DNA of 64,000 nucleotides from Rhodanobacteraceae bacterium (GCA_016713135.1 JADJPR010000004.1:310001-374000), one strand, 5' to 3'. Positions 9,887-21,335 are shown, counted from the first letter of the stretch. Numbers and translations are program-made. The notes: generated from the letters alone by a model not told the origin.

Positions 9887-10920
9887 TGATGTCGCTCTAC
9901 GATCTGGTCCGCCCGCTGCTGTTCCACCTCGACGCCGAGCGTGCGCACGAGCTGGGCCTGAGGTCCATCGAGACCGCCTACCGGCTGGGCCTCAATCCGC
10001 TGCTGGCCTCGCGCCCCAAGCCGCTGCCCACACGCGTGTTCGGGATCGATTTCCCCAATCCGATCGGCCTCGCCGCAGGTCTGGACAAGAACGCCGCGCA
10101 TATCGACGCGCTCGGGGCGCTGGGCTTCGGCTTCATCGAGGTCGGCACGATCACGCCGCGACCGCAGGCGGGTAACCCCAAGCCGCGCATGTTCCGGCTG
10201 CCGGATCGCCAGGCCGTGATCAACCGCCTCGGTTTCAACAACCAGGGCGTCGATGCGCTGGTGCGCAACATCGAGCGCAGCCGCTACCAGGGGGTGCTCG
10301 GTATCAACATCGGCAAGAACAAGGACACCCCGAACGAGCGTGCAGTCGACGACTACCTGCTGTGCCTGGAACGGGTGTATCCGCTGGCGACCTATGTCAC
10401 GGTGAACATCTCGTCGCCGAACACCCAGGGTCTGCGCGACCTGCAGGAGGAAGCCACCCTGGCGCGCTTCATCGGCACCCTGCGCGAGGCGCAGGAGAAA
10501 TTGGCGGCGAAGCACCGCCAGCGCAAACCGATGCTGCTGAAGATCGCGCCGGACCTGACGCCGGGCGAGATCGACGGGATCGCCGAGGTGCTGCTGGCGT
10601 CGGGCATCGACGGGTTGATCTGCACCAATACCACGATCGACCGCGAGGTGCTGCATGGCCATCCGCTGGCGGCCGAGACGGGCGGATTGTCGGGCCGTCC
10701 GCTGATGGCGCGCGCCACCCGTGTGCTGCAGGCAATGCACGAGCGGCTCGGCGCGCGGGTCCCGATCATCGGCGTCGGCGGGATCCTGGCTGGCGCGGAT
10801 GCGGTGGCCAAATTCACCGCCGGCGCGCAACTGGTGCAGTTCTACAGTGGCATGATCTATCGCGGCCCGGCGCTGATCGGCGAATGTGTCGAGGCGCTGC
10901 GCGCGCGCCGGGCTGCCTGA
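9886..10920 (+). CDS. pyrD: Dihydroorotate dehydrogenase (quinone), class 2
   Basis: 344 residues; ATG 9886 overlaps the preceding TGA (TGATG), and a second ATG follows at once. It oxidises dihydroorotate to orotate with FMN and passes electrons to membrane quinone in pyrimidine synthesis. The N-terminal amphipathic extension (YDLVRPLLFHLDAERAHE) marks the membrane-bound class 2 enzyme. GLAAGLDKN, GTITPRPQAGNPKPR, RLGFNNQG, the NISSPNT segment with catalytic Ser, and the FMN-phosphate region (GVGGI) are all present. Its stop overlaps the start of murB. Confidence 0.98.
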   Translation: MMSLYDLVRPLLFHLDAERAHELGLRSIETAYRLGLNPLLASRPKPLPTRVFGIDFPNPIGLAAGLDKNAAHIDALGALGFGFIEVGTITPRPQAGNPKPRMFRLPDRQAVINRLGFNNQGVDALVRNIERSRYQGVLGINIGKNKDTPNERAVDDYLLCLERVYPLATYVTVNISSPNTQGLRDLQEEATLARFIGTLREAQEKLAAKHRQRKPMLLKIAPDLTPGEIDGIAEVLLASGIDGLICTNTTIDREVLHGHPLAAETGGLSGRPLMARATRVLQAMHERLGARVPIIGVGGILAGADAVAKFTAGAQLVQFYSGMIYRGPALIGECVEALRARRAA

Positions 10921-11945
10921 TGCGGCCGGCGCTGGAACTCGTGCGGGATGCGGACCTCGCCGCGCTGAACACCTTTGGCGTCACCGCCCGCGCGCGGCTG
11001 CTGGCGCAGGCGCGCACCCGCGAGGCGCTGGTCGAGGCGCTGGACCTGGCCGGGCGCGAGGGCCTGCGCGTCGAGGTGCTTGGCGGCGGCAGCAACGTGC
11101 TGATCGCGGGCGATCTGGATGCGATGGTGCTGCTGCCGCAGTTGCACGGCGTCGATTGGTTGAGCGAGGACGGCCAGTCGTTGCCGGTGCGCGCTGCGGC
11201 TGGCGAGAACTGGCACGATTTCGTGGTGCGCACGCTCGCGCACGGCGCCTTCGGGCTGGAGAACCTCGCTTTGATCCCGGGCCATGTCGGCGCCGCGCCA
11301 ATCCAGAACATCGGCGCCTATGGGGTCGAACTTGAACGCTTCGTCGCCGCGGTGGAGGCCTGGGACCGCGACGCACGCGCCTTCGTGCGGCTGGAGGCGG
11401 GCGAGTGCGGCTTCAGCTATCGCGACAGTCGCTTCAAGCGCGAACCGGATCGATTCGTCATCGTGGCTGTGGAGTTCGCGCTGCGCATGCAGCCGGCGCT
11501 GGAACTGGGTTATGCCGGCATCCGTGAGGAGCTGGCGGCCGGCGGTGTCGCGCAGCCGACGCCGATGGACGTGTTCCGCGCAGTGTGTGCGATCCGCCGG
11601 CGCAAGCTGCCGGACCCCGCCGTGCTTGGCAATGCCGGCAGCTTCTTCAAGAATCCGGTGGTGACCGCGGCCCAGGCCGCGGCGCTCAAGGTCGCCTGGC
11701 CTTCGCTGCCCTGCTATCCCGCAGCCACAGGCACCAAGCTCGCCGCCGGTTGGCTGATCGAACAATGCGGATGGAAGGGCCGGCGGCACGGGGCGGCCGG
11801 CGTGCACGGCGAGCACGCACTGGTGCTGGTCAACCACGGCGGTGCCAGCGGTGGCGACATCCTCGCGCTGGCCGAGGCGATCCGTGCCGATGTGCAGGTG
11901 CGCTTCGGCGTGGAGCTGGAGATGGAGCCACGGGTATTGCGCTGA
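10920..11945 (+). CDS. murB: UDP-N-acetylenolpyruvoylglucosamine reductase, type I
   Basis: 341 residues; ATG 10920 overlaps the pyrD stop (TGATG). MurB reduces UDP-GlcNAc-enolpyruvate with NADPH and FAD to UDP-MurNAc in peptidoglycan synthesis. Seen: LNTFGVTARA at the N-terminus, the FAD-binding LGGGSNVLI, PGHVGAAPIQNIGAYG, the YRDSRFK segment, NAGSFFKNP carrying the catalytic Ser, and a C-terminal domain with a long loop typical of type I enzymes of E. coli length. Last gene of the GNAT-pyrD-murB unit, followed by a hairpin element. Confidence 0.97.
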   Translation: MRPALELVRDADLAALNTFGVTARARLLAQARTREALVEALDLAGREGLRVEVLGGGSNVLIAGDLDAMVLLPQLHGVDWLSEDGQSLPVRAAAGENWHDFVVRTLAHGAFGLENLALIPGHVGAAPIQNIGAYGVELERFVAAVEAWDRDARAFVRLEAGECGFSYRDSRFKREPDRFVIVAVEFALRMQPALELGYAGIREELAAGGVAQPTPMDVFRAVCAIRRRKLPDPAVLGNAGSFFKNPVVTAAQAAALKVAWPSLPCYPAATGTKLAAGWLIEQCGWKGRRHGAAGVHGEHALVLVNHGGASGGDILALAEAIRADVQVRFGVELEMEPRVLR

Positions 11946-11946
11946 A

Positions 11947-12093
11947 CGGGGCACGGGGCACGGGAAGACCTCACGCCAGTTCCGATCTCGGCGCTGTCCA
12001 CACAACTGGTTCAACCGGGCACTTGCGTAGTTGCCAGGACATGCGAGGCTGTTCGCGTGCCCCGTGCCCCGTGCCCCGTGCCCCGTGCCCCGC
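11947..12093. repeat. Word-repeat hairpin element, word GGGGCAC
   Basis: Left arm 11947-11964 is CGGGGCACGGGGCACGGG; the right arm 12061-12092 contains its perfect reverse complement in a run of CCCCGTG copies. The spacer is about 95 bases. It lies between convergent murB and the desaturase and ends a few bases before the desaturase stop. Its left arm plus AGACCTCA (11948-11973) recurs at 56603-56628 with two mismatches over 26 bases. Confidence 0.85.
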
Positions 12094-12095
12094 TC

Positions 12096-13112
12096 TCAGC
12101 CGCGTACGCGCCGCGACGGGAAACCCACCATCCGCTGCAGGTCTTCGTCCCACAGCTTCAGACGTGCGCTCTTGAGGCTGCTCCACAGCGTCAGCCGCGG
12201 TGCCTTCTGCAGCAAGGGGTGCGACTTGAATGCCTCCGGCAGGCGGTAGTTCGGGATGCGCGCCGCCAGGTGGTGGATGTGGTGGTAGCCGATGTTGCCG
12301 GTGAACCAGTGCAGCCAGCGCGGCAGATCGTAGAAGGAGCTGCCGCGCACCGCGGCGGCTTCCGAGCTCCAGTCCTGCTGGTGCGCCCAGTAGGCGTCCT
12401 CGAAGGTGTGCTGCACGTAGAACAGCCACACGCCGAGGGCCCCGGCGATCAGTACGATGGGCAGATGCGCCAGCAGCACCGCCTTCCAGCCGATGGTGAA
12501 TCCCAGCGCGACGATCGCCAGTACCAGCACCAGGTTGTTGAGCCAGACGCTGTGCCATTCCTTCTTCCACGAGCGCGGCAGGTCGAAGGGGAAGCGGTGC
12601 TTGATGACGAACTGGTAGGCCGGGCCGATCAGCAGCAGCACCGGGGTGCTGCGGTAGAAGCGGTAGCAGAAGCGTCCGAAACGCGAGCGCGACAGGTATT
12701 CGCGCACCGTCAGTGTATCGACATCGCCGAACTCGCGGCGGTCCAGGTTGCCGCTGGTGCCGTGGTGCACCGCGTGCGTCTTGCGCCAGTAGCTGTAGGG
12801 AAACAGGGTGATCACACCGAGGATGGCGCCGAGGGTGTTGTTGGCGCGCGCGCTGGCGAAGAAGGAACCGTGGCCGCAGTCGTGCTGGATGATGAACAGG
12901 CGCACGTACAGGCCGGCAGTGGGCAGCGCCAGCAGCAGGATCCAGAAGTAGTTCCAGTCGCTGGCGATGCCGTAGGCCATCAGCGACCACAGGGCGATGA
13001 ACGGAATCAACGTGTTGGCGACTTGCCAGAGGGCGCGGCCGAGCTGCGGTTGGGCGAAGGGCGCGCACAACTGGCGCAGGTTGACGGGCGGGCTGCTGTC
13101 GGCTTCGGACAC
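12096..13112 (-). CDS. Membrane fatty-acid desaturase (DesA-like)
   Basis: 338 residues from GTG 13112; the frame is open further upstream but that part has no membrane-desaturase similarity, and no strong ribosome site decides the start. The three His boxes of the integral-membrane di-iron desaturases are present: HDCGH, HAVHH and HHIHH. Hydrophobic spans occur in pairs around them. The box pattern and the FGDVDTLTVREY segment fit the delta-12/omega-6 branch found in proteobacteria, which inserts cis double bonds in acyl lipids and is often cold-responsive. Regiospecificity cannot be read from sequence alone. Convergent with murB. Confidence 0.9.
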   Translation of the reverse strand: MSEADSSPPVNLRQLCAPFAQPQLGRALWQVANTLIPFIALWSLMAYGIASDWNYFWILLLALPTAGLYVRLFIIQHDCGHGSFFASARANNTLGAILGVITLFPYSYWRKTHAVHHGTSGNLDRREFGDVDTLTVREYLSRSRFGRFCYRFYRSTPVLLLIGPAYQFVIKHRFPFDLPRSWKKEWHSVWLNNLVLVLAIVALGFTIGWKAVLLAHLPIVLIAGALGVWLFYVQHTFEDAYWAHQQDWSSEAAAVRGSSFYDLPRWLHWFTGNIGYHHIHHLAARIPNYRLPEAFKSHPLLQKAPRLTLWSSLKSARLKLWDEDLQRMVGFPSRRVRG

Positions 13113-13246
13113 GATTCGCGGGCGGCTGTGGAGGTGCCGTGATTCTCGACGGATCTGGCACTCAGTGGCAATCACCCGAAAGTCGTTGTTACGCTGTATT
13201 CCGAGCCCCACGGGCGTCGTCGGCCGCGCCTCCTCCGGATCGCCGG

Positions 13247-13882
13247 TCAATCGACATGTGATGTCAGCAGCTTGTGCAACTCGCTGGGTGGCTTCTCGGC
13301 CTGCACCGGGACCTCGACGACGCTGAGCGCTGAGGTATCGATCGTCAACGGCGCCGGACGCGGTGTCAGATCGATCGGGTCGCCGGGCGGCGCCAGATCG
13401 AGTCCGGCGAGATCGAACTCGGGCTTGGGCTGAGGGCAATGATCCGCGAGGACTGCGCCGACAGCGGCCAGGCTGAGTGCGGAGGTGTCGAACTCAGCAT
13501 GCGGCCGCGACTGGGGCGGCAACAACTGGGCACCGACCTCGGCCAGGGTCAAACCCGACGGGGGCTCGGGTACCGGCGGCGGTTCGACCTGCGGGCTCGC
13601 CGGCGGGGGCACGGAGGCAACAGGCGCTGGAATGTCCGCGACGATCGGTCCCTCGCCGATCACGGCGACCATGATGCCCGCCTGACGCAGCGCTTCCTGG
13701 TAGCGCGCAGCCGCATCGCGCGCCAGGCCGCTCTTGAGCACCGTCTTTGGCGCGGCCAGCAGCGCCTCGATGCGCTCGCCATCGCTGCGGAACAGGCGCG
13801 CCAGGTTGGCCTTGACCTGTTCGCGGTCGAAGCCGCCGAGGATCTTGCCGCGGAACACGATCTGGAAGGTGGGTTCACTCAT
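13247..13882 (-). CDS. Conserved hypothetical protein, Pro-rich
   Basis: 211 residues from ATG 13882. The first 70 residues (FQIVFRGKILGGFDREQ, then LARLFRSDGERIEALLA, VLKSGLARDAAARYQEAL) form a compact domain that I believe recurs at the N-terminus of several gammaproteobacterial proteins of unknown role. The rest is a Pro-rich linker with three short related segments, each with a TSALS, EFD or LTLAEVGA-like hydrophobic core, suggesting internal repeats. No signal peptide or membrane span. It lies between the desaturase and gamma-glutamyltranspeptidase on the same strand. Function unknown. Confidence 0.75.
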   Translation of the reverse strand: MSEPTFQIVFRGKILGGFDREQVKANLARLFRSDGERIEALLAAPKTVLKSGLARDAAARYQEALRQAGIMVAVIGEGPIVADIPAPVASVPPPASPQVEPPPVPEPPSGLTLAEVGAQLLPPQSRPHAEFDTSALSLAAVGAVLADHCPQPKPEFDLAGLDLAPPGDPIDLTPRPAPLTIDTSALSVVEVPVQAEKPPSELHKLLTSHVD

Positions 13883-13934
13883 CGGCGTACTCACCGCTTG
13901 GACCATGCGCCAGTTTACCGTGCTCGCCGGATGA

Positions 13935-15632
13935 TCAGTACCCCGCGGCCTGACCGTCCTTGCGTGATTCCGACGCGCCGGTATAGACCCCGCTGACCGG
14001 GTCGCGGCGGATCGCCTGGTAGCCGCCATAGGGGCCGTCCGCGTATTCGATCCGGTGCCCCATGCGCATCAGCGTGCGAATCGATTCGTACGGGAAGCCG
14101 GTCTCCAGATTGACCACCCCGCCATCGTTCATCGGCAGGTTCTGCCCAGCCGGTTCGGTCGAGCCGTCATGGTGGATGCGCGGCGCGTCCCCCGCTTCCT
14201 GCAGGTTCATCCCGAAATCGACCAGGTTGATGACGATCTGCGCGTGGCCCTGCGGCTGCATCGCGCCGCCCATCAGGCCGAAGCTGATCCAGGGATTGCC
14301 GTCCCGGGTGATGAAGGCCGGGATGATGGTGTGGAAGGGACGCTTGCCCGGCGCGAAGCTGTTCGGATGGCCTGCTTTCAGCACGAACTGCTCGCCGCGG
14401 TCCTGGAAAATGAAGCCCAGGCCCGGCGGCGCCATGCCCGAGCCCATGCCGCGGAAATTGGACTGGATCAGCGAGACCATCATGCCGTCCTTGTCGGCGG
14501 TGGTCAGGTAGATCGTGTCGCCTTCCTGCAGCACCGGATTGCCGGCTTCGAGGGTGCGCGCAGCCTTGTCCGGGTCGATCAGTTCGCGGCGCTTGGCGGC
14601 ATAGGGCTTGGAGATCAGCTCGGCGACCGGCGCCTTCGCGTAGTCCGGATCGGCATAGAAGCGCGCGCGGTCTTCGAAGGCGAGCTTCTTCGCTTCGATG
14701 AAGAGATGCAAATGCTCCGGACTGCCGAAGCCGTACTTCGCGAGGTCATAGCCTTCGAGAATGTTGAGGATCTGCAGCGCGGCGATGCCCTGGCCGTTCG
14801 GCGGCAGTTCCCAGACATCCACGCCGCGGTAGTTGGTGGAGACCGGCTCCACCCATTCGCCGCGGTGCGCGGCGAGGTCTTCCTTGCGCAAGAATCCCTT
14901 CTGCGCGCGGAAGTAAGCGTCGATGATGTCGGCAGTCTCGCCGCCGTAGAAGGCGTCGCGGCCGCCGTCGGCGATGCGCTGCAGCGTGTTGGCGAGATTC
15001 GGGTTCTTCCAGACCTGGCCGTTTTCCGGCGCCTTGCCGTCGATCGTGAACTGCTCGCTGAAGCCATCGTACTGCGAGAGCCGCGGCACCGAGCGGCCCC
15101 AGTACCAGGCCACGATCGGCGCCACCGGATGACCCTCGCGGGCATAGCGGATGGTCGGCGCCAGCACAGTCTTCATCGGCAGCTTGCCGAAGCGTCCATG
15201 CAGCGCGAACCAGCCATCGACGGCGCCCGGGACGGTGACCGGCAACGGCCCCCACGACGGCACCTCGGTCAATCCCTGCTGCTGGAACCACTCGAGCGTC
15301 AGACCCTTCGGCGAGCGCCCGGAGCCGTTGTAGCCGTGCAGCTTGCGTGTCTTCGGATCCCACACGATGGCGAACAGGTCGCCACCGATGCCGTTGCCGG
15401 TGGGCTCCATCAGGCCGAGCGCCGCGTTCGCCGCGATCGCCGCGTCCACCGCGCTGCCGCCTGCTTTCAGGATGTCGAGTGCGATCTGGGTGGCCAGCGG
15501 ATGACTGGTGGCGGCCATGCCCTGGGTCGCGTGGACCTCCGAACGCGTGGCGAAGGAACGGTCGATCAGGCGGTCCGCGGCCATGGCCGATGCTCCGAGC
15601 AGGGACAGCAGGAGGAAGCCGGCAAGGCGCAT
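13935..15632 (-). CDS. ggt: Gamma-glutamyltranspeptidase
   Basis: 565 residues from ATG 15632 with GGAG upstream; an 18-20 residue signal peptide (MRLAGFLLLSLLGASAMA) sends it to the periplasm. Seen: ATSHPLATQIALDILKAGGSAVDAAIA, GIGGDLFAIVWDP, and the autoprocessing region where the nucleophile Thr sits in GDTIYLTTADKDG, followed by the NFRGMGSGM and GKRPFHTIIPA segments. The precursor would cleave into large and small subunits before that Thr. It hydrolyses or transfers gamma-glutamyl groups, mainly from glutathione. The TIYLTTADKDG form departs a little from the usual TTHxSVVD, so other gamma-glutamyl or acyl substrates are possible. Confidence 0.93.
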   Translation of the reverse strand: MRLAGFLLLSLLGASAMAADRLIDRSFATRSEVHATQGMAATSHPLATQIALDILKAGGSAVDAAIAANAALGLMEPTGNGIGGDLFAIVWDPKTRKLHGYNGSGRSPKGLTLEWFQQQGLTEVPSWGPLPVTVPGAVDGWFALHGRFGKLPMKTVLAPTIRYAREGHPVAPIVAWYWGRSVPRLSQYDGFSEQFTIDGKAPENGQVWKNPNLANTLQRIADGGRDAFYGGETADIIDAYFRAQKGFLRKEDLAAHRGEWVEPVSTNYRGVDVWELPPNGQGIAALQILNILEGYDLAKYGFGSPEHLHLFIEAKKLAFEDRARFYADPDYAKAPVAELISKPYAAKRRELIDPDKAARTLEAGNPVLQEGDTIYLTTADKDGMMVSLIQSNFRGMGSGMAPPGLGFIFQDRGEQFVLKAGHPNSFAPGKRPFHTIIPAFITRDGNPWISFGLMGGAMQPQGHAQIVINLVDFGMNLQEAGDAPRIHHDGSTEPAGQNLPMNDGGVVNLETGFPYESIRTLMRMGHRIEYADGPYGGYQAIRRDPVSGVYTGASESRKDGQAAGY

Positions 15633-15645
15633 CGGGAAGTCTCCA

Positions 15646-16494
15646 TCATTCGTGTCTGAGCCAACGCAATTCGTGACTGCCGAAGCGACTCTGTTCGAGC
15701 GCCTTTGCCAGCGCCGGCAGTATCTCGCCCAGCGCGTGATCGAAGCGGTAGGGCGGATTGACCAGCGCCATGCCGCAGCCGTTGAGCCGCAGCGCGCTGT
15801 TGGGCTCGTGCAGGCACAGCTCCGCGATCTGGATGCGTGCGAATGGCAAGGTGGCCAGCTTTCGGTACCAGGCCTCGATGTCCTGGCGCAGCTTGATCGG
15901 ATACCACACCGCGTAGATGCCGTTGGGCCAGCGGCGATGCGCATCGAGCAGGCCTTCCTGGATCTGGTCGAACTCCGCCAGTTGCGCCTCGTAGGGCGGA
16001 TCGATCAGCACCAGGCCGCGGTTTTCCTTGGGCGGCAGCAGCGCGCGCAGTGCCTCATAGCCGTCGCGTTGATGGCAGGACACGCGGGCGTCGCTGCGGA
16101 ATTCGTGCTTGAGCGCGCGCGCTTCCTCCGGATGCAGCTCGCAGGCCTGCAGGCGGTCGCCATCGCGCATCAGCGACGCGGCGATCAGCGGCGATCCCGG
16201 ATATGCGTGCAGGGCGTGTGCACCACTCGGGTTGAACGAGCGCACGAGGTTCAGGTAGATGTGCAGCAGGCCAGGCAGATTGGGCAGGTTGAGCAAGGGC
16301 TGGATGCCGCTGGCGAATTCGCGAGTCTTCTCGGCTTCCACCGAGGTCAGCGAATAGCGCGCGCTGCCGGCATGCGTGTCCAGCACGCAGAAGGGCGTGG
16401 CCTTCTGCTTCAGCGACTCGATCAGGCCCACCAGCACGGCGTGCTTGAGCACATCGGCGAAGTTCCCGGCGTGGTAGGCGTGGCGGTAGTTCAC
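15646..16494 (-). CDS. rlmJ: 23S rRNA (adenine2030-N6)-methyltransferase
   Basis: 282 residues from GTG 16494, which matches the conserved N-terminus (NYRHAYHAGNFADVLKH). RlmJ methylates A2030 of 23S rRNA with S-adenosylmethionine. The catalytic motif IV is LIDPPYE; the SAM-contact region DTHAGSARY and a second NPPY late in the protein are also present. The frame stays open upstream but enters the hairpin element at 16659-16791. Only 13 bases separate its stop from the ggt start. Confidence 0.93.
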   Translation of the reverse strand: MNYRHAYHAGNFADVLKHAVLVGLIESLKQKATPFCVLDTHAGSARYSLTSVEAEKTREFASGIQPLLNLPNLPGLLHIYLNLVRSFNPSGAHALHAYPGSPLIAASLMRDGDRLQACELHPEEARALKHEFRSDARVSCHQRDGYEALRALLPPKENRGLVLIDPPYEAQLAEFDQIQEGLLDAHRRWPNGIYAVWYPIKLRQDIEAWYRKLATLPFARIQIAELCLHEPNSALRLNGCGMALVNPPYRFDHALGEILPALAKALEQSRFGSHELRWLRHE

Positions 16495-16658
16495 GGCAGG
16501 CGCAGCCTTGGTTGCGGCCCGCCGAATAGAACGCGTTTGCGCCAACGCCGTCAACCGGCGCCCGACGTAGTATCGGCCGCGTCGGACCAGCGCGAGTCCT
16601 GGTCGCCCCTGGCCGGTGTGCTTGATCGCGCATCGAAGTGTCGCGTGTCGGTGCCTGC

Positions 16659-16791
16659 TTTTCGTCCGCAAAGGACGCGAAGGACGCAAAGAAGGCAAGA
16701 GCGTCTTGGGTTGCGCAGCATTCCCGTGCACCCGCATATCCGGCACTGGATTTGGCTCTACTTTGCGTCCTTTGCGTCCTTTGCGGAAAAA
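16659..16791. repeat. Word-repeat hairpin element, word GGACGCAAA
   Basis: Left arm 16659-16699 has copies of GGACGC(A/G)AA; right arm 16760-16791 has CTTTGCGTCCTTTGCGTCC. The spacer is about 60 bases. It lies between divergent rlmJ and ppsR, so it cannot serve as a terminator for either. Near-identical words are at 29821-29956. Confidence 0.85.
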
Positions 16792-16835
16792 TGTTTTCTA
16801 TTTCATAAACTTGAATCACGCTCGGTGAGGGCCCC

Positions 16836-17660
16836 ATGATCCACAAGGCGCGCGCGATCTTCTACGTATCCGACGGCACCGGCATCACCGCCGAGACCAT
16901 CGGCCACAGCGTGCTGACGCAGTTCGACGGGATTCCGTTCCAGACGCGACGCCTGCCTTTCGTCGACAACCCGCAGCGCGCGCGCGATGCCGCCGCCGAG
17001 ATCCGCAGTGTTGGCGAGGCCACCGGCTTCCGCCCGGTGGTGATCAACACCGTGGTCGACGGCCATCTGTCGGCGCTGATCGCCGAGAGCGGCGCATTGA
17101 TGCTGGATGTGTTCGCGCCGTTCATCCCGCCGCTGGAGCAGGAACTCGGCATGCCGCGCACGCCCAAGGTGGGCAAGGCGCATGGCGGTGCCGACAGCGC
17201 CGAGTACGAGGCGCGCATGAATGCCACCAACTATGCGTTGACCCACGACGATGGCGTGCAGGCCAATTTCAGCGACGCCGAAGTGATCCTGATGGGCGTC
17301 AGCCGCTCAGGCAAGACCCCTACCTGCCTCTACATGGCTCTGCACTATGGGGTGCGAGCTGCCAACTACCCGTTGCTGCCCGAAGACCTGGAGAACGGCG
17401 AACTGCCGCCCAAGCTGCGGCCACATCGCGCGCGCATCTATGGCCTGACCATCGATCCCCGCCGCCTGGCCCAGATCCGCGAGCAGCGCCGGGCCGGCAG
17501 CCGCTATGCGTCCATCGAGCAATGCCGCTGGGAAGTCGAGGAAGCCGAGCGCCTGTTCAAGCGCGAAAACATCCCGGTGATGCACTCCACCCACATGAGC
17601 ATCGAGGAAATCGCCAGCAAGGTGATGCAGTCCCTCGGCATGCACCGGCAGCTGTACTGA
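16836..17660 (+). CDS. ppsR: Phosphoenolpyruvate synthase regulatory protein (kinase/pyrophosphorylase)
   Basis: 274 residues. This DUF299-family enzyme inactivates PEP synthase by ADP-dependent Thr phosphorylation and reactivates it by Pi-dependent pyrophosphorylysis. The N-terminal FYVSDGTGITAET and the P-loop GVSRSGKTPT are hallmarks, and the YAxxEQCRWEVEEAERLF C-terminal segment fits. The gene precedes ppsA by about 240 bases, the usual pairing of regulator and target. ATG 16836 follows a GGTGAGGGC segment. Confidence 0.95.
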   Translation: MIHKARAIFYVSDGTGITAETIGHSVLTQFDGIPFQTRRLPFVDNPQRARDAAAEIRSVGEATGFRPVVINTVVDGHLSALIAESGALMLDVFAPFIPPLEQELGMPRTPKVGKAHGGADSAEYEARMNATNYALTHDDGVQANFSDAEVILMGVSRSGKTPTCLYMALHYGVRAANYPLLPEDLENGELPPKLRPHRARIYGLTIDPRRLAQIREQRRAGSRYASIEQCRWEVEEAERLFKRENIPVMHSTHMSIEEIASKVMQSLGMHRQLY

Positions 17661-17664
17661 ATGC

Positions 17665-17740
17665 GTGAGTAGTGAGTGGTAAATAGTGAGTGGCAAGAGC
17701 TCGCCGGATGGTGGCCTTTGCCACTCACCACTCACTACTG
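17665..17740. repeat. Word-repeat hairpin element, word GTGAGTAGTGAGTGG
   Basis: Left arm 17665-17694 (GTGAGTAGTGAGTGG and GTGAGTGGC copies), right arm 17720-17740 (GCCACTCACCACTCACTACTG), spacer about 25 bases. It begins five bases after the ppsR stop. The same word opens the mosaic element at 56567. Confidence 0.8.
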
Positions 17741-17745
17741 AGCGC

Positions 17746-17847
17746 GGCGCAGCCGCGCGGACCACTCACTGGTCCGGTCGGCGCAGCCGCGCGGACCACT
17801 CACTGTTCCAGTCGGCGCAGCCGCACTGACCACTCACCGCTTCCACT
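17746..17847. repeat. Three 34-bp tandem repeats upstream of ppsA
   Basis: Three adjacent 34-base units start at 17746, 17780 and 17814, each opening with GGCGCAGCCGC and containing GACCACTCAC. The third copy is the most diverged. The CCACTCACT core is the same word as the adjacent hairpin's right arm. The array lies in the leader region of ppsA, 55 bases before its start codon, and could affect ppsA transcription or message structure. Confidence 0.85.
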
Positions 17848-17902
17848 AGATCACTCTACCGTCGCCCCGCATCATCCGGGGATCCCGACTCCAGGAGATC
17901 CC

Positions 17903-20284
<2,382 letters not shown>

Positions 20285-20288
20285 AGCA

Positions 20289-20369
20289 GTGTTGGTATGG
20301 GTTGTTGGTGCTGGTTGGGCGTGGCGCGCCGCCGCTACCAACACCATCAACCAACACCAACACCCGCCC
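20289..20369. repeat. Word-repeat hairpin element, word GTTGGTG
   Basis: Left arm 20289-20320 (GTGTTGGTATGGGTTGTTGG), right arm 20336-20369 (CAACACCATCAACCAACACC). The spacer is about 15 bases. It fills the gap between convergent ppsA and the M23 peptidase, where it could also end transcription both ways. Confidence 0.8.
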
Positions 20370-21331
20370 TAACCGCCGACCACCATCCCGGCCGCCGGGG
20401 TCACGCGTTTTCCGTCGATGGTGAACTGGAAAGGCACCGACACCAGCCGCCCACCGCTGTTGCGCTGGATGACGAAGTGCAGGTGCGGGCCAGTGGAAAA
20501 ACCGGTGTTGCCGCTGCGGGCCATGGTTTCGCCAGCCTGGACCCGGTCACCCACGGCGACCATCACGCTCTCGAGTTCGAGGTGGGCGTAGACCGCCATG
20601 GTTCCGTCCGGGTGCACGATGCGGATGTGGTTGGCGCGATCGCCGTACTTCGAGATGTCGGTGCCGGCGCCGTGGAAATCCGCCTCGACCGACATCACGA
20701 CTCCCGAGCGGGCCGCGAGTACCGGTGTGCCGAGGTCCATCGACAGATCCACCGCGTGGAAACTGTGCTCGTCGCTGTGGCTGTACTTGCCGCCGAAGGC
20801 CTGGTCGATGCGCACCGCGAGGCGTTCGTCGAAGGGCAGGCGGTAAACCGCGTCGGGATCCGGGCTGGCCCGTGGGTCGCCCGGAATGTAGCGATAGTTC
20901 CAGCGGTAGCTCCATGACTGGCGCTCGTCCAGCGGCTGCACCCGCAGGACCAGCGAGTGCTGCATTCCCGGTATGACCACCGTGCCGGGCAGCGGCGGTT
21001 CGCTGACGATGTTGGCCTGCTGGTCGAAGTTCATCAAGACTTCGATCGGCCCGGCGTACCCGTTCCACAGCGAGTACTTGCGGTCCTCCTGCGGCCCATC
21101 TTCGCGCAGGTAGACCATCTTCTTCGGGTCGACTTCCACCAGTTGCTCGGTGACGGGCGCCTTGGCGTCGGTGGGCGGGCGGTCGCTGAAATGGACCACG
21201 CCCTGCTCATCGGTGTAGGAGTAGATCCGCTTGGCATCGGCGGCGCCGCAGGCCGCGACAAGCGCCGCCGCAACGACGAGCCGGGCGAAGCTGGAAGACG
21301 CAGCAATGTCGGGGGTAGCGAGGACAGGCAT
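20369..21331 (-). CDS. Periplasmic DUF4124 / M23 (LytM) metallopeptidase
   Basis: 320 residues, ATG 21331, with an N-terminal signal-like segment (VVAAALVAACGAADA) that may be a lipoprotein or a cleaved signal. Residues 35-60 form a DUF4124 motif (IYSYTDEQGVVHFSDRPP). The C-terminal half is a LytM domain: HSFHAVDLSMD supplies the first zinc ligands and GPHLHF the last, with YAHL between, so it should be catalytically active. Likely hydrolyses peptidoglycan cross-bridges in the periplasm. Only four bases separate its start from the SGNH hydrolase stop, so they are probably co-transcribed. Confidence 0.9.
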   Translation of the reverse strand: MPVLATPDIAASSSFARLVVAAALVAACGAADAKRIYSYTDEQGVVHFSDRPPTDAKAPVTEQLVEVDPKKMVYLREDGPQEDRKYSLWNGYAGPIEVLMNFDQQANIVSEPPLPGTVVIPGMQHSLVLRVQPLDERQSWSYRWNYRYIPGDPRASPDPDAVYRLPFDERLAVRIDQAFGGKYSHSDEHSFHAVDLSMDLGTPVLAARSGVVMSVEADFHGAGTDISKYGDRANHIRIVHPDGTMAVYAHLELESVMVAVGDRVQAGETMARSGNTGFSTGPHLHFVIQRNSGGRLVSVPFQFTIDGKRVTPAAGMVVGG

Positions 21332-21335
21332 CGCG

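Noticed and set aside
10362..10919. Longer N-terminus for murB from 10362
   Set aside because: It overlaps pyrD in another frame; ATG 10920 overlaps the pyrD stop and gives the conserved MurB N-terminus.
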